NCBI GenBank assembly: GCA_001414345.1
Contig: LLCB01000119.1
Location: 62,001 to 126,000 of the forward strand
DNA length: 64,000 bases
Direction of reading: 5' to 3'
Origin: Hymenoscyphus infarciens
Taxonomy: Eukaryota > Ascomycota > Leotiomycetes > Helotiales > Helotiaceae
A program made the translations under genes and the position numbers. This document shows, one piece after another, positions 1-11,573 of this stretch (the first letter of the stretch is position 1; every line of letters starts with the position of its first letter). Under the pieces are notes generated by a model. The model had not been told where the DNA came from. It saw nothing but the letters and a program-made list of their open reading frames with translations, and did no database searches.

Positions 1-193
1 CCTTTTCAATCGCAGAACGAATAGTAGAAATATCCTCATCGAGACTGGTGACTCTTGGGTCCTGATGCACAGCTGGCATGGAGAGAGCTACGCATTTATA
101 ACCCAAGGGTTCGAGGATGGCGATTGTTCGGCTGAAGAACTCTGGGCTGTGCCAGGCTCCATGAACGAAGATTAATGTTGGTTTGTTTGTCAT
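1..193 (-). CDS. Alpha/beta-hydrolase, N-terminal part (cut by window edge)
   Basis: Reading leftward from the ATG at 193-191 gives an open frame of 64 codons with no stop before the window edge. The start MTNKPTLIFVHGAWHSPEFF shows the short beta strand plus HGAWH oxyanion-hole loop typical of the small alpha/beta-hydrolase fold (AB_hydrolase_6, salicylate-esterase or methylketone-synthase style). The strand-helix pattern continues (TIAILEPLGYKCVALSMPAV). The nucleophile elbow and the catalytic His and Asp lie outside the window, so activity cannot be judged. There is no signal peptide, so it is probably cytosolic. Family assignment is good; substrate is unknown. Confidence 0.75.
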   Translation of the reverse strand, partial: MTNKPTLIFVHGAWHSPEFFSRTIAILEPLGYKCVALSMPAVHQDPRVTSLDEDISTIRSAIEK

Positions 194-2472
194 TGTAGAT
201 TGATTTTGTGGGGATCTGGGTTGTGCCTCTGGAGTTTGGGAATGGACAAAAGAATTGAGGGGAAATGGAGAGCTTCGGAATTTGAGGTTCTGGGGAGGAG
301 TGAGGGGAAGGAGAGTTGATGTCAAGCACTTCGTATTAGGAACTCGTCGTAAGTTTGTATGTACAAGCTCTGTTGGGTGAGCAAGTTGGTAAGATTTGAA
401 TGATGACTGAACAATCCGACCAACGTGATTGAATCGGAAGAACGGTCTTTTCCCCAGACGCGCAGTTGGTGGTCTACCCCTCCCGCCCCCCCCCCTTAAT
501 TGCCTGTAGAGCGCACGGACATTTCACAGCCAAACTACCCTTGGCGCACAGTTTTGCATCAGAAATTCTCACAGTGTTATTTGCAGATTGCCAACCAACA
601 GTCGAAGCGCGACCTGCAACGGAATAAAAAACCTCCTTCAAAAGCGGTTCATCTGACAGAGCCCGATATATTCGGGAGTTAAGGTTACCTTCACGATGCT
701 GCTATTTGCAGGTTACCTATGAATAGAGAGTCCTTGGAAGCCACACTCGCTATCGGTAAATTACCCGCGAATAGACATGCGCTATTCATAGGTTACCTGT
801 GAATAGCAAATCGAATAATTTATGGCTATTCCTGGCCTATGACTAGGTTTAGAATAGACACTATTTTTACTGGGCTACCCGGGATTTGAGCAGCAGAAAA
901 CAGCGATGAGCAACAAAGTATCTGAAGTTCCAAAACAAGTTAGACGGATGAGTGATCGAGTTACTTTTGTTTCTTTCTTTGCCAACATATCACTTATATT
1001 TCCTATGCTACGTGAAATTTGGTAGCGGAGAAGGCAGTTTTGCCGATTCATGAGTTGAATTCTCACAAATATCTTATTGCAGTGAACCATTGTCAACTGA
1101 ACTTTGCAACCTCTCATTCAGCAGTTCGCGAAATCATGACTTCATTATATAATGTTGTTGCCAGTAGTTCTTGTCCCAATACACATTCTAGAACATAAGA
1201 TTCACTCGATCGGTCGTAACAGTCGACGACGGCTTCACTAGAGTCGTTGCTAAGCGAATGAAAGGGGGATCGGTGACGGAGTGAATGAATGAGAAGAGAA
1301 AGGAAAAACGAAGATTTCGTCAACGAAGTCTATAAACCATATTTTTTCTATCTCTCCGCCACTTCTCTATCCTCTATCCACCCCCAAACTCTCAGAAAGA
1401 TTAACCCAAGTATCTACCCCGCTTAGCTTACATCCATCCTCTCCACCCACTCCACAACCCCCGACAAAACAATAAGAAAATAGAATACACACAGAAACAA
1501 CTCTACTGCCTCTTTCCCCCTACGCTTTCACACACCCCTTGACTCTCGAAATTGGCATACCAAACATCAACATGAACCAAGCCATCACTCACGAGGCCTG
1601 CTATCAAAACATCGTGGACTATTTCTCAGCGAGGCCGCTGTTACGGTGTTCTTTCTGTTGTTTGTTAGGATGAAAGGGAGAAGGAGAGAGGGGGGAAAAC
1701 AAGGATACACAAAGGCACGAGGGGGGTTTCGTGTCTCAATTCAACGTGGAGTAGTTTGCGGGATCCATCTAGACCTCTGGGATAATTAGCGATGGAGAGA
1801 AGATGGAAAGTGCAAGGAGGAGAAGGGGAAAGGGGGGAGAAAATGAGGAAAAACATACCGGGAAAATCCCAAGCAATCAATACACCCTCCTCATTCTCAA
1901 TGCCTACAAATTTTTTAAAATTCTCATCGACTCCCTGACGTCAGTCTCCATTACACCAATCCTCTCTCTGCTCATTACTTCCACGTCACATACCTAGTAT
2001 AACGAATTCTCGTGCTTTGATGAACCAACCCCCCGTTCCTATCTCCCCACAACTCCCATTTCAGAATTCTATCAATTTCCTCCGACGCCCTTGGCTTTGG
2101 TAAAAGTCATACCTTGATAACGTACATATAGAGTTCTAGAGACACCTTCTAAGAAATCTGTCCTAGTTATTATTCTTAAAGTGCCGGTGAGCTAGACGAG
2201 AGAAGAACTCAAGGAGAGGATCAAACTTTAACGTTAATAATTTTGTGGAAGCTGGAAGGAAAGTTTGTGCAGGATGCGGCATGGCCCATTTCGGAAATAT
2301 CAGTTCTAAAATACAAGCAGCGTATTTACAAACTACTCAACTACTCGCGTAGTACTCGAGTAGTCTATAAAGAGAATTAAAATAGAAATCTAAGCTAAAA
2401 AGCTATAGTTTTAGAAGTCCAAAATAGGAGATTCTTGAAAAACAAGTTTTTTTATACTCTCTTCTCTTTCTT
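194..2472. other. Intergenic region without a supported gene
   Basis: No ORF here shows convincing protein character. A C-run at 486-495 begins a degraded copy of the hairpin element described separately. At 711-726 and 792-807 a 16-bp motif (GGTTACCTRTGAATAG) occurs twice directly, with a near-perfect inverted copy at 782-797. From about 1320 to 2100 the strand is pyrimidine-rich, as in fungal promoters or UTRs. From about 2330 the composition becomes AT-rich ahead of the MITE. ACTACTCGCGTAGT near 2340 is a short palindrome. Confidence 0.5.
486..540. repeat. Degraded half-copy of the poly-C hairpin element
   Basis: A run of ten C is followed by TTAATTGCCTGTAGAGCGCA and then CGGACATTT. This matches one arm and part of the loop of the complete hairpin element at 33066-33162, read on its minus strand: C-run, AT-rich block, TGTAGAGYGCACRGACATTT. 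No complementary second arm follows, so the copy is truncated or decayed. Homology is by eye over about 50 bp. Confidence 0.5.
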
Positions 2473-2474
2473 TA

Positions 2475-2991
2475 CAGTGAGTTGCGAGTTAAGCTTGAAT
2501 TTGCCCACTTTTTTTGTAATCCGAGCTTTTTTTTTTTTTTTTTTTTCAAAGCTTTCTCCCTCTTTTCTTTAGAAGATAGAAAATAAAAGAACTCTAAAAG
2601 AGACAAGGCCTAGGTAGAAAGAAGTGCTATATCTAATTATCGCTCTTCTATATTACTTATTAATTTAAAGTAAGTATAATAAAAGTAAACTAAAAAATAG
2701 ATAATTCTTAAAAAAAAACCCCTTTTTTTAATTTTTTTTTACTACCCTAGTAAGGTCGATTAATAAAGTATACTAAGACCTTATAAAAGTAAGATAGATA
2801 TAAAATTATCTATTTTTATTGTATAAAGTTTATAAAGTAATAGAGGATATATAGTGCTCTTATTTTCTATTACCTAGAGTATACTAACATATATTGTTGT
2901 TAATAAATAAGTAAAAGAGTGCCTAAAAAGGAGGGAAATCAAGGACTTTTTCAAAAAGCGGGCAAGTTCAAGCTTAACTCGCAACTTACTG
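2475..2991. mobile_element. Tc1/mariner-type MITE, 517 bp, with TA target duplication
   Basis: About 38-bp imperfect terminal inverted repeats begin CAGTRAGTTGCGAGTTAAGC and continue TTGAAYTTGCCCRC. The left copy starts at 2475 and the right copy ends at 2991. Each end is flanked by TA (2473-2474 and 2992-2993), the duplication left by Tc1/mariner/pogo transposases. The interior is AT-rich with a T-run near 2528-2548, has no ORF and is depleted of CpA/TpG, consistent with RIP. It is non-autonomous and must have been mobilised in trans. Right-end and left-end differences are transitions. Confidence 0.85.
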
Positions 2992-2993
2992 TA

Positions 2994-3464
2994 CTCTTCT
3001 AAAGAGAGATAAAAATAGAAAATAGGGAATAAAACCCTTGAATAAACAGCCCTCAAACAAGAAACAAGAAAGAAGACCAACTTGATTATCCACTACAGGA
3101 AGGGGGAGGGGGACAGGTCGTATCCCAAGGCTACGTACCATCCATCTTGTTAAGAACTTGTTGGCGTGGGTACTGCATTCTACTTGAGAGTACTCTTGGC
3201 AGAAGCGGCCTCTTAAATACAATTCCATATGTACTCGTCTGCAGGCGACAGGAAGGGGATATGTGCAAGCCGTGGTCTGAAAACACCGCTTATAATATCT
3301 GTCCTATTTCAACTCTGTAGGGTTCATCGCTAGTCTTCTAAATAATCTCTGTCAGTCCTGTCTTCTTGAAATCTCAGACACATATCAACACACCATATCA
3401 GCACACACAAAGCACACCATGTGACAGAGTTAAGTTGATTTATTTTGATTTTGTTTATTTACTA
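2994..3464. other. Downstream intergenic region of the CCCH/Smr gene
   Basis: This segment lies between the MITE and the stop codon of the minus-strand CCCH/Smr gene and should contain that gene's 3'UTR. No coding region or clear structure was seen. Confidence 0.4.
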
Positions 3465-5766
3465 TCATCGCCCCTTAGGTTGATCCCTAACAAGCAACTT
3501 CATCTTCCCCTGCCCAATGGTATGTCCCTGGTTAAGGATATCCTCTTCACCCCCCACCTCCACCGTTGGCACCCCATCCCTCGCCAACGACTTGTCCCAC
3601 GACCTCGCGTCAATCCCCAGAATTCCTCCGACATTGTTTCGATCCCCTGGTACGGAGAACTCTCTGAACGCATACCTCCACTCATTCAAAAAATTCCGAA
3701 TAGCCTTGCCCACTTTATCCTTGCCGTTCTTGCTATGGTGTCCAGTACCAGTGATGGCGTAGACGGGTCGGTTCTCTTTTTGGTTCTCGAGGAGAACACG
3801 TTCGAGATACTCAACTGCCTCTTCAGGATGGAGACCGTGAAGATCAACGTAGAGTTCGGCATTCAAAGAACTATTCTTGTTACGTTCTTCGTAGAGTTCT
3901 CTTGCGGCTTCTCGGTGAGCTTTTCGCATGAGGTCGTTTTCGCTTTGGCCTCGGAGACTGAGAGCTTTGGCAGCACGTGCATCATTGCGATTCCAAGCTT
4001 GGGCAGCACTGAGAAATGTCAGTGACGATTGAAAGCCTTCAATTTTCATAGTAATTACCTTTGCAAGAATTTGTTTCTCAAGCCTCCGTGCTTAATAGCA
4101 TCTTGTCTAGCCTTGAGATATGCCTTGTTGGCTCTTTCACCAGTCTCCAACCAAGGGACATGTTGAGGGCTTGGAATGGCTTGAGCAGCGACACTGTTCT
4201 CACCATTGCGAATACTGGTAGAACTACCATTTCTACCCATTTTTTTCACATCTTGTCGCATGAGGCCAGGACCGGGGGAAGGGGACATCTTGACGACTTC
4301 GGCCAAAGAGCTAGGATGGGAGTTTTCCTTGTGACCGTGACCGTGACCACCTCTCTTTCCATGATGCTTCTTACCGCCTTTAGCAGCAACCGCGCTCAAA
4401 GAAGGAAAAGCTTCCGTATCATCGAGTGCTGGAGCGGCTGGTTCCCGCGCTTGATGCCGGCTACTAGGTCGTGATCGTTGACTCGATCCATCACTTGCGT
4501 AGCCTTGCATTCCCTTGAAACCTGGTGGAGTGAAGCTTGCTCCTTGGTAGTTGCTGAAAGCGTTCGTGGGACCATAGGAGTTTGGCCACTGGTCTTGCAT
4601 ACCCTGGAGGGATGGAAATGCATTATAGTCTGAGAATTGGAATCCCGGGGCAGAGTTCTGGAGTGGAGGGGTGCTACTTTCGTCCAAGGCAAGACGGTTC
4701 ATAAAATGCGAGGGGTCATGAGAGAATATACATGTATCACCGGCTAAACAGTTCCCCATGACCCAGTATCTAGACTGATGAGTATTTGGTCGAATTTTGA
4801 CAAAAATCAAGAAACAACTTACTTGCATATGTGATTGCTGAGATCATGGCTGAATCTACAATCTGCTCTTAAGCATTGTCCGGTGGACAGCCAGAATCTG
4901 CAAACGACACCGCTCCGTTGTTGGCCAGCAGGAGTGATGGGACGAGGAAGATTAGCCGCCATAGACTTGCCAATTAAGATGGCCGATTTGGACTCGATAG
5001 CTTGAGCAGGTACGGTGGAAGCATCTGTAGGTTGGCCTTCAATGAAGGCATTGATGGTGGCACTCAAATCATAGCCATGTACGGCAAGAGCGGCTTCAAT
5101 TTCCTCATCAGATTTACCTGGTCCAAGGATTGATCTAAGCATGTCATAAGGGCTCATGTCAGATTGTTGAGGCTGAATATACTCGGCAGCAGCCGCGTTC
5201 AGACCACTATTGCCACCAAGTAAGGAAGGGGTACTGTTTCCCCCATCATCGCCCACCAGCCAATCGACATTGTCGCTACCAAAATCTCCGTATATCTCCT
5301 GTGTAGGGCTGGTGTCGGTTGGGAATTCGTAGGCATTCAAACTGGGGCTATGTGGGATTGCCGGGCTGGAGAACGCGAGTCTCGGAGAAGGGCGAGGGGA
5401 GGTAAAAGGAGAAGCGGTGCTCGATTTTGTTCTATTAAATGATTGAGGTATGAATCCGGGGGGCGCAAGAGGGCTCACACCCAGACGAGGGGAGGAGGAA
5501 ACGGGAGTTGTGCCTCGAGGAATCTGCCAGGGAGCTGGAGATGGACGGCGTAAGACGGCATGTCGCAAGGGCGGGGGTGAGGCTGGATTGACTGTTGCTT
5601 CACGGTGTCGCCAGAGGACGTCTAACACAGCATTTTCCAGTGCGGAGCCTTCCAATGTTGTTTCCTTTCGGAGCAGCTCCTCCAACTTGTCCGTTTTCTC
5701 TTCCTCGTCGAGAGCGGCATCCTGCAGTAGCGGGAGGCAGAGCTCGTAAGTAGCATCCGACACCAT
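3465..5766 (-). CDS. CCCH zinc-finger and Smr-domain RNA-binding protein
   Basis: Three exons (5766-4823, 4769-4059, 4008-3465; introns 53 and 50 bp, GTAAGT/CTAG and GTAATT/CAG) give 732 aa. In order: a helical N-terminus; a Ser/Pro-rich stretch (about 60-200); a CUE/UBA-like helix bundle (about 205-244, SDEEIEAALAVHGYDLSATI); two CCCH fingers (C289-x8-C-x4-C-x3-H307, then C314-x7-C-x5-C-x3-H) split by intron 1; a low-complexity Gly/His/Lys linker; DUF1771 (about 560-600); and an Smr domain with DLHGL (607-611) and the TGTGHHS loop. Smr domains bind or nick nucleic acid and CCCH fingers bind RNA, so a role in mRNA turnover or translation quality control is inferred. The start was chosen at MVSDA because the upstream open frame reads like 5'UTR. 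It is divergent from TVP38. Confidence 0.9.
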
Positions 5767-7309
5767 TCTGACGGAGTTGAGTTGGGTTGGTATTAAGAGG
5801 TTATTATAATGCGCAGATAAGAGGTGATGTTGGAGAAAGGTGAGGGAGCTAGGCGGGAGTAGGAGTTGTTTTGTATGTGACCGCGGTGCGGCGTGTTGTG
5901 AGCTGTACTGTACGAGTAGCTTGGTGCTGAATGCAATAAGCAAATGGCGCAAAAGCGCAATGCGGCGATAGAGCCGGTGAGGTGAGTTGGGTAAGAGACG
6001 AAGAGACAACGAAAAGGCACCAGGCACTTCACATTGTCGAAGTCGAATCCAGCATGATCGTGTTTTCAGTGTTTTCAACCAGAGGTGACGGGAGAGGGCG
6101 AGGGAGAGGGACGGACTGAGGATGCAAGTGGAGATGAACCCCCGGGGATTTCAGCTAGAAGTGCTTCCGTAGCCTTACTCCGTACGGTACTGGTGTACTG
6201 GTCCTAACGAGCAACCTCACTACGGACTGTATGGTGGTATGGTGCCTCCCTAGGTACTGGATTAGCCTGGTGTGGGGATTCCTTGCAAGTGACCTATGAA
6301 CTCCCGGCACCAACCTTCAATTTTAGTGAGATGCGATGAAACATGTGACTATATAAATACTACACATTATGAGACTACCTTGAAAGGAATTATATCTGAA
6401 TTGAATTGAATGCCTCGGAGTGGCCGGCGTGTTCTTGTCATCCAACGTTGCGCCTATAAGTAGATCCGTACCTTCCTAGGTAGTATCGGCCTGGCCAGCT
6501 GGAGATAGGAGGCAGATCCTCAGGTACGTAATCCAGCTATACATATATTCCTGGCTTGGTACGACCAGCTGCAGATTCTATTTTGAGCTGCAGATATCAC
6601 CTTTCAAAATACTTAAGATACCATTCATCCATTCCTCGGTAAACAAAAGCAATACGAGTCTGCATGTAGATATTTCAGAAAGGACGCCTCGACTCACGAT
6701 CGACGGCAGTACTTGGGCTTTATACCTGTCTCTAGCTAGGGTAATTTAAGTAATATAAGATCAGCCTAGATCCTTTTAAGCTCTAATACGTTTAGACTAT
6801 TAAACTCTACGAGAACGCCAGAACAACATCAAAAGAGTATTGCCAGAGGCTTTCTCCATTGGTGGCTGATCTCGGATAGAGGGATTAAGCCTCCGACTTA
6901 TCGGCTTCCCCACGTCACTTTGGTGGAGCTGGATACTATTCAGCCCTGAAGTACTTCGATGAACCAAACAATCGATTAAAACACCACGACTTCCAACAGA
7001 AGTCCGAAATAATTCTGTTGGCTCCAACAAGTGTCTGGGACATAACATATCCGGAATATCTGTCTTTACGTGCAAAAACCCAACTGCGCCACTCCTGTCA
7101 TCAGCTAGAGTTTCAAACCTCCATCACTCCGCACGGGCATTACATCAAACCTCCCATCGTCACAACGACACTTCTCCCCTCCAGAAACAACAGCTTGCTA
7201 TGCAATGAGGTAGCATCAGTCCTCCGAGAACCAACCACATATTTAGCCCGGAAAGTCTACTAGACTATTCCATACCTACCCGAACATCCTCCCTCCCCCT
7301 TCCAAAACG
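5767..7309. promoter_or_regulatory. Divergent intergenic/promoter region (CCCH-Smr gene and TVP38)
   Basis: This 1.5-kb region separates two divergent starts. 6180-6260 has repeated TACTGG/GGTACTG-like words and 6470-6550 repeats of CCTAGGTA/CCAGCT. The last 200 bp before TVP38 are C/A-rich on the plus strand, like fungal core promoters. No ORF is supported. Confidence 0.4.
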
Positions 7310-8512
7310 ATGCCGGCAGACTACAACTCCACGGCAAAGGCGCTGGCCTTACCCATATCTCCCTCGCCATCCCCCTCACCCGAAAGAGACTCAACAAGAC
7401 CCCCATGGTCACGGCGTATCTCAACAGGAACTCGCAGACCAACAACCTCTCCATACGCCCAACAAAACCGAGTAACCTCCCTCCAAGAACAAGTCATACA
7501 CAATGCCAACAAGATCCGAAAACGAGTATGGAAAGCCTTCAAAGAGCTCTCCCCAATCCAACAAGTCCTCGCCGTCATAGTCTTCGTCGTCTTCCAAATC
7601 TTCATGATCCTCTTCCTAATCTACAACGAAGCCATCTTCCACGCCTTCGCCCCATACGCAAAAAAATGGAAAGACCTCCCGGGCGGCTGGGTAATCCTCT
7701 GGATCATAACCTTTTTCTGCGCATTCCCTCCAGTAATAGGTTACAGCACCGCCGTAACAGTATCCGGCTTCGTCTACGGTTTTCCAACAGGTTGGTTCAT
7801 AGTAGCATCCGCCTCCGTAGCCGGCTCCCTCGCCTCCTTCGTCGCCTCGCGAACTATTTTCTCCTCCTACGTTCAACGTCTAGTCGGGCAGGATAAACGT
7901 TTCGAAGCCCTCGCCCTAACGCTAAAGCACGATGGCATAAAGATCCTCTGTATGATCCGACTCTGTCCATTACCATACTCCCTCAGTAACGCAGCAATGT
8001 CGACATTCCCCACCGTTCATCCTCTCTCTTTCGCTCTCGCTACCGCTTTAACGAGTCCTAAACTCCTCATCCACGTTTTTATCGGCTCTCGGCTCCAAGT
8101 AATTGCCGAAACGGGCGAGAAAATGAGCACAGGAACCAAAGCAATAAACTACGCATCCATGATCGTGGGCGGAATCCTCGGGGCAGCAGTAGGATACATA
8201 ATCTACAATCGGACCATCCAACGAGCCAAAGAGTTAGAAAATGAAGAACTAGAAGCTGGCCGTGGAGAAGGAGCAGTGTCTGCAGCACCAAGGATATACT
8301 CTGATGGTGACGAATTAGATGCTGCGGCTTTGATGAATGATGATGATATAAGTCTGTGGGATAATGAGGATGGGTTTGAGAGTAGTGCTAGGAGAGAGGC
8401 CGACGTTGATCTTGATGCGCCGGGATATCGGGATGAGTTTACCGATGACGACGAGGATGTTTTTGCTAGTGGGGACCTGGATATTCCGCCTAGGAAGACG
8501 GGGGGTGTTTGA
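7310..8512 (+). CDS. tvp38: Golgi apparatus membrane protein Tvp38 (VTT/DedA family)
   Basis: One intronless 400-aa frame. The N-terminus (1-75) is cytosolic, Ser/Pro/Arg-rich. A first membrane segment lies at about 86-105. The VTT (SNARE-associated/DedA) domain covers about 125-265, including the re-entrant region [20 protein letters not shown], a Gly-rich helix ([20 protein letters not shown]) and the conserved [17 protein letters not shown] motif. A last transmembrane helix is at about 281-300. The tail is acidic (Asp/Glu-rich, 330-390). Yeast Tvp38 localises with Tlg2 compartments, and VTT-domain proteins such as TMEM41B/VMP1 scramble lipids, so a Golgi or endosomal lipid-traffic role is inferred. 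Length fits fungal Tvp38 (about 350-420 aa). Family assignment is firm. Confidence 0.93.
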   Translation: MPADYNSTAKALALPISPSPSPSPERDSTRPPWSRRISTGTRRPTTSPYAQQNRVTSLQEQVIHNANKIRKRVWKAFKELSPIQQVLAVIVFVVFQIFMILFLIYNEAIFHAFAPYAKKWKDLPGGWVILWIITFFCAFPPVIGYSTAVTVSGFVYGFPTGWFIVASASVAGSLASFVASRTIFSSYVQRLVGQDKRFEALALTLKHDGIKILCMIRLCPLPYSLSNAAMSTFPTVHPLSFALATALTSPKLLIHVFIGSRLQVIAETGEKMSTGTKAINYASMIVGGILGAAVGYIIYNRTIQRAKELENEELEAGRGEGAVSAAPRIYSDGDELDAAALMNDDDISLWDNEDGFESSARREADVDLDAPGYRDEFTDDDEDVFASGDLDIPPRKTGGV

Positions 8513-10152
8513 ATATGAGGATGGGAAATATCTCTTATAAGATTCTTTAGACTAGGGCAAACTGGACTTGGGTTTTGGTACAAGGGGATCTCCTATTTCC
8601 TGAATTATGGGCATTGGAATACATGGCCCATTTTGGGTTGGATAGCCTGTTTCATTTGTTTTTGGCTGCTGGTTTGACCTAGTCTCGCTGGCTGGTTTGG
8701 CTGCGTTGGGTTGGTTCACTGTTTCGTCAATGGCTTACGGTCGGCGTTTTTGGAGCAGGAGTTGTTTATAAATTCATGAGGTTCGATATAGAATCATATG
8801 AGAACGGGGCGCTAGCAGGTTTCAGATGATATGGGATGTATGAGAAATAGAATTAACATCATAAACATCACTTGAAATTATCGTCTCGATACTGCAACTA
8901 AATCTACTTTCTGTTAGACAGAGAGTAGGCAAATAACGAGAAGTCTAGTACGATACGACGCGGAGAATCTTTGAGAGAGAGGGAACGACTAAAGGATCTC
9001 TTTTAACAAACAATATTTTTAATGAAATTGACCCAAAGATCTGGGAGAATGGATAAAATAGTATATACTTACGAAACACATTTTGTACTTCTCTTATATT
9101 ATCACAGAACCAGATGTTAAAGTTGATTATTCTAGTCGATATAGGAGAGCAAAAAATAGAACAATGAAACCTGTCGCGACAATTCTAAGGTTAAGGCACC
9201 ATTTCTAAACCTACGCTTGAACTCCCCCCCGCCTTCGGATTCAACTCTTCAACTTCTAGGGTTCTGTATATGATACAGAATAGTTCGGTGGAGTAAACTC
9301 GCAGAAGTCTTCGTAGTGCATAACGCAAAGAGTAGATTCTGAACTTTGCCTTCCGACAGGGCGCTGACGCAGCTCTTGTCCTGCGACCGAGAACAAAAGC
9401 GACAGCGGATACGAAGCTCTCTCGTTGTTCTAACATTTCAGGATAAATGAACATGAACATGATTGTTCCAAAAAAAAAAAAATTTAAGGTAAAATTGTTC
9501 CATGACCAACCATTACCTTAAGGTTACTTGAAAATTCTCCCAGAAACGTTGCAACAATGAGAGTTGCGAGACGAGTATCGCGACTTGTGCTTCGTGTCTT
9601 CTTACTCTCTGCATCTGGGAATCGAAGGAACGTTCCTGGGTCTCGTTGAGATTAGAATTTGCTCAAGTTTTCTTCTTGTTCACTTGGGCTAGATTGGTAG
9701 GGACGTTTATTCTGTGTGTCTGGCTGGCTGTCTCCAAGGACCTGGAAGAACCACCCGCAAGGCAGCTCACCCACACGGCATTTTGTTCCGTTGCATGTCG
9801 AAAATAACATCACCTCCCCTTGAACTTTACGGCGGTAGATTGCCACAGTTGGAATTTTGCGCATGGGACATTGTTGCACAGCTTTATTTTTAATTACTCT
9901 AGAAGATCTAGGCTAATCCTGTTCAAGAGTATCTGGGAGAAAGAACTAACCTTCTATTTTCTCCATACTCCCTTGAACAATACCTTTAATTATCCTCGAC
10001 TGTTCCGTACAATCTAAAGCGACTTGCGACGCGTAGAATTATTTTTCTCATGAGTACTGTCAGGGTCGCTAGTTTTGACGATTTTTCCAAGCTGAAGAAT
10101 TAATTAACTAGGTCTCAAGTATAATACACCAAAGACGAGAACTGTACACTCC
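8513..10152. other. Intergenic region, no gene seen
   Basis: This lies between two genes whose 3' ends face each other (TVP38 and the secreted protein). It should hold both 3'UTRs. There is an A-run at 9470-9483. Open frames at 9191-9460 and 9652-9879 lack domains and biased codon use. I see nothing else to annotate. Confidence 0.4.
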
Positions 10153-10917
10153 TCACAAGTCCTCTTTCCCGCTCCCAACTGCATCCTTCCCAATAAGACC
10201 AAAGTCCTCAATCTCCGCTGCCTCTCCGCACTCTCTCGCGATCCCATCGACCATCTGATAAAATATCCAAGTAGCATCAAGCTCTACCTCCCCAATATTC
10301 GTAGAGACACTCATCCTCCCCGCACCTCTTTGCAATCCAATATCTCTCCTCTCCTCCTCCACTCCCTCCGCGGTTCTCGTCAAGAGACGAATCACCTTAT
10401 CCAACTCTTCTCCCGCTATATCCTCAGAAATATTCAAAGATAAACTAGCGTAGAAACTGTCGTTTAACGAGACCGTCTCCGAAAGTGTGACGGCCGTTCC
10501 TGGTGAGGAAGGAGGAGATCCCGGTTCGCTCTGGATTCCAGTTGGATAATCGGAGAGGATGTTGAAAGCTAATTCTTCAAGAAGGGATGTGTATTCGAGT
10601 GCCAGGGGTGCACAAGTTTTTTCGGAGGTTGTGAAAGATAGGGAAAGGCTATGTGGTTGCGGGATCCCGTGGCTGATTGGGAGCATGTGAATTGTGCCGT
10701 GAGGTTGGGGTCTGAGTTGTGTGCTTGGTTTTAAGTTTAGACCGAGAGGTTGCTGTATTGAGGGAGAGAATGGAGATGCAGTGCTGGATTCTGCTTGGTA
10801 GAGATTTTCCATGGACGAGAGGTCTGGGACGTAGACTGGTGCGCTCGGTCTGGAGGGATAGGCTTGTGATCTTGCTGCGAGGAGGATGAAGGTGAGGGGT
10901 AGCGTTGAGTATTGCAT
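10153..10917 (-). CDS. Predicted secreted protein of unknown function
   Basis: A single-exon 254-aa frame begins with a clear signal peptide (MQYSTLPLTFILLAARSQA, cleavage expected before YPSRP). The next 80 residues are Pro/Ser-rich. A more ordered second half (about 90-240) contains only two Cys (SEKTCAPLA, ARECGEAAE), which could form one disulfide, and candidate N-glycosylation sites NDS and NIS. No catalytic motif or known domain was recognised. A short TATATATATAT stretch lies just upstream (10946-10957). Being small, secreted and without recognisable domains it is a candidate effector or cell-wall protein, but that is only inference. Confidence 0.7.
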   Translation of the reverse strand: MQYSTLPLTFILLAARSQAYPSRPSAPVYVPDLSSMENLYQAESSTASPFSPSIQQPLGLNLKPSTQLRPQPHGTIHMLPISHGIPQPHSLSLSFTTSEKTCAPLALEYTSLLEELAFNILSDYPTGIQSEPGSPPSSPGTAVTLSETVSLNDSFYASLSLNISEDIAGEELDKVIRLLTRTAEGVEEERRDIGLQRGAGRMSVSTNIGEVELDATWIFYQMVDGIARECGEAAEIEDFGLIGKDAVGSGKEDL

Positions 10918-11573
10918 TTTTGCGGTCTTCTGTTTCCTCGGAAAGATATATATATATGATGTTACTTTGTTGTGAAGAAATTGCTCCTGCTCTCAATATC
11001 GTTCGTCAAAGAAATATCAAATAGAGGAAGGTATCTCGAGTTCTCGACCGATAGGAAATAAAAAGACAACGAAAGCACTAAAATGTCGAAAAGAATTTCG
11101 TAAATGGAAATGCACAACAATAATCAATTGCAACAGGATCTCTTCTTCTATAAAGATATCACACCTCGAGTAGAGAAAGCCAACATCACTCTATGTTGGT
11201 TCCTTGGAGATGAACGCCAACGTCGCTGCGCCTTGCAAGGTCAAAAATTGTGGTCAGTGCAACTCTGACCCCTCACTCTTGGGGGCACCTTGGGGGCAAC
11301 ATTTTTAAACGAGGACGTCCGATTTGTCGCAAACAGGGGGGCCGGGCGCTTGGAAAAGGATTGTGGGGGTGATTGGCTTGTGAAACTTGGGAGGCGGCTA
11401 GTTGCATCTCGGTGGGTTGTTGGATTAAGTATGAGCGGAACCAAAATTTGCGAGTGGAAACTTTGGATTTTGGGTGATCCTAGGCTGGCAATGAGGCATA
11501 CTACGATGTGGATATATGGAACGGATCTGTGCTAACAAGTTTTATTGCTTCTATCTAACAAATCTTCAAAAGA
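10918..11573. other. Intergenic region between secreted protein and ABC transporter
   Basis: This carries the promoter of the minus-strand secreted-protein gene and the 3'UTR of the ABC-transporter gene. CTTGGGGGCA occurs twice in tandem near 11280-11297. No ORF is supported. Confidence 0.4.

Noticed and set aside
3366..4025. 219-codon plus-strand open frame
   Set aside because: It is antisense to the Smr-domain exon; the minus-strand reading has clear domain motifs and splice sites.
5450..5749. 99-codon plus-strand frame
   Set aside because: Antisense shadow of the CCCH/Smr first exon, low-complexity product.
10946..10957. TATATATATAT as a TATA box for the secreted-protein gene
   Set aside because: Position is plausible, but dinucleotide repeats are common in this AT-rich leader; not enough to call.
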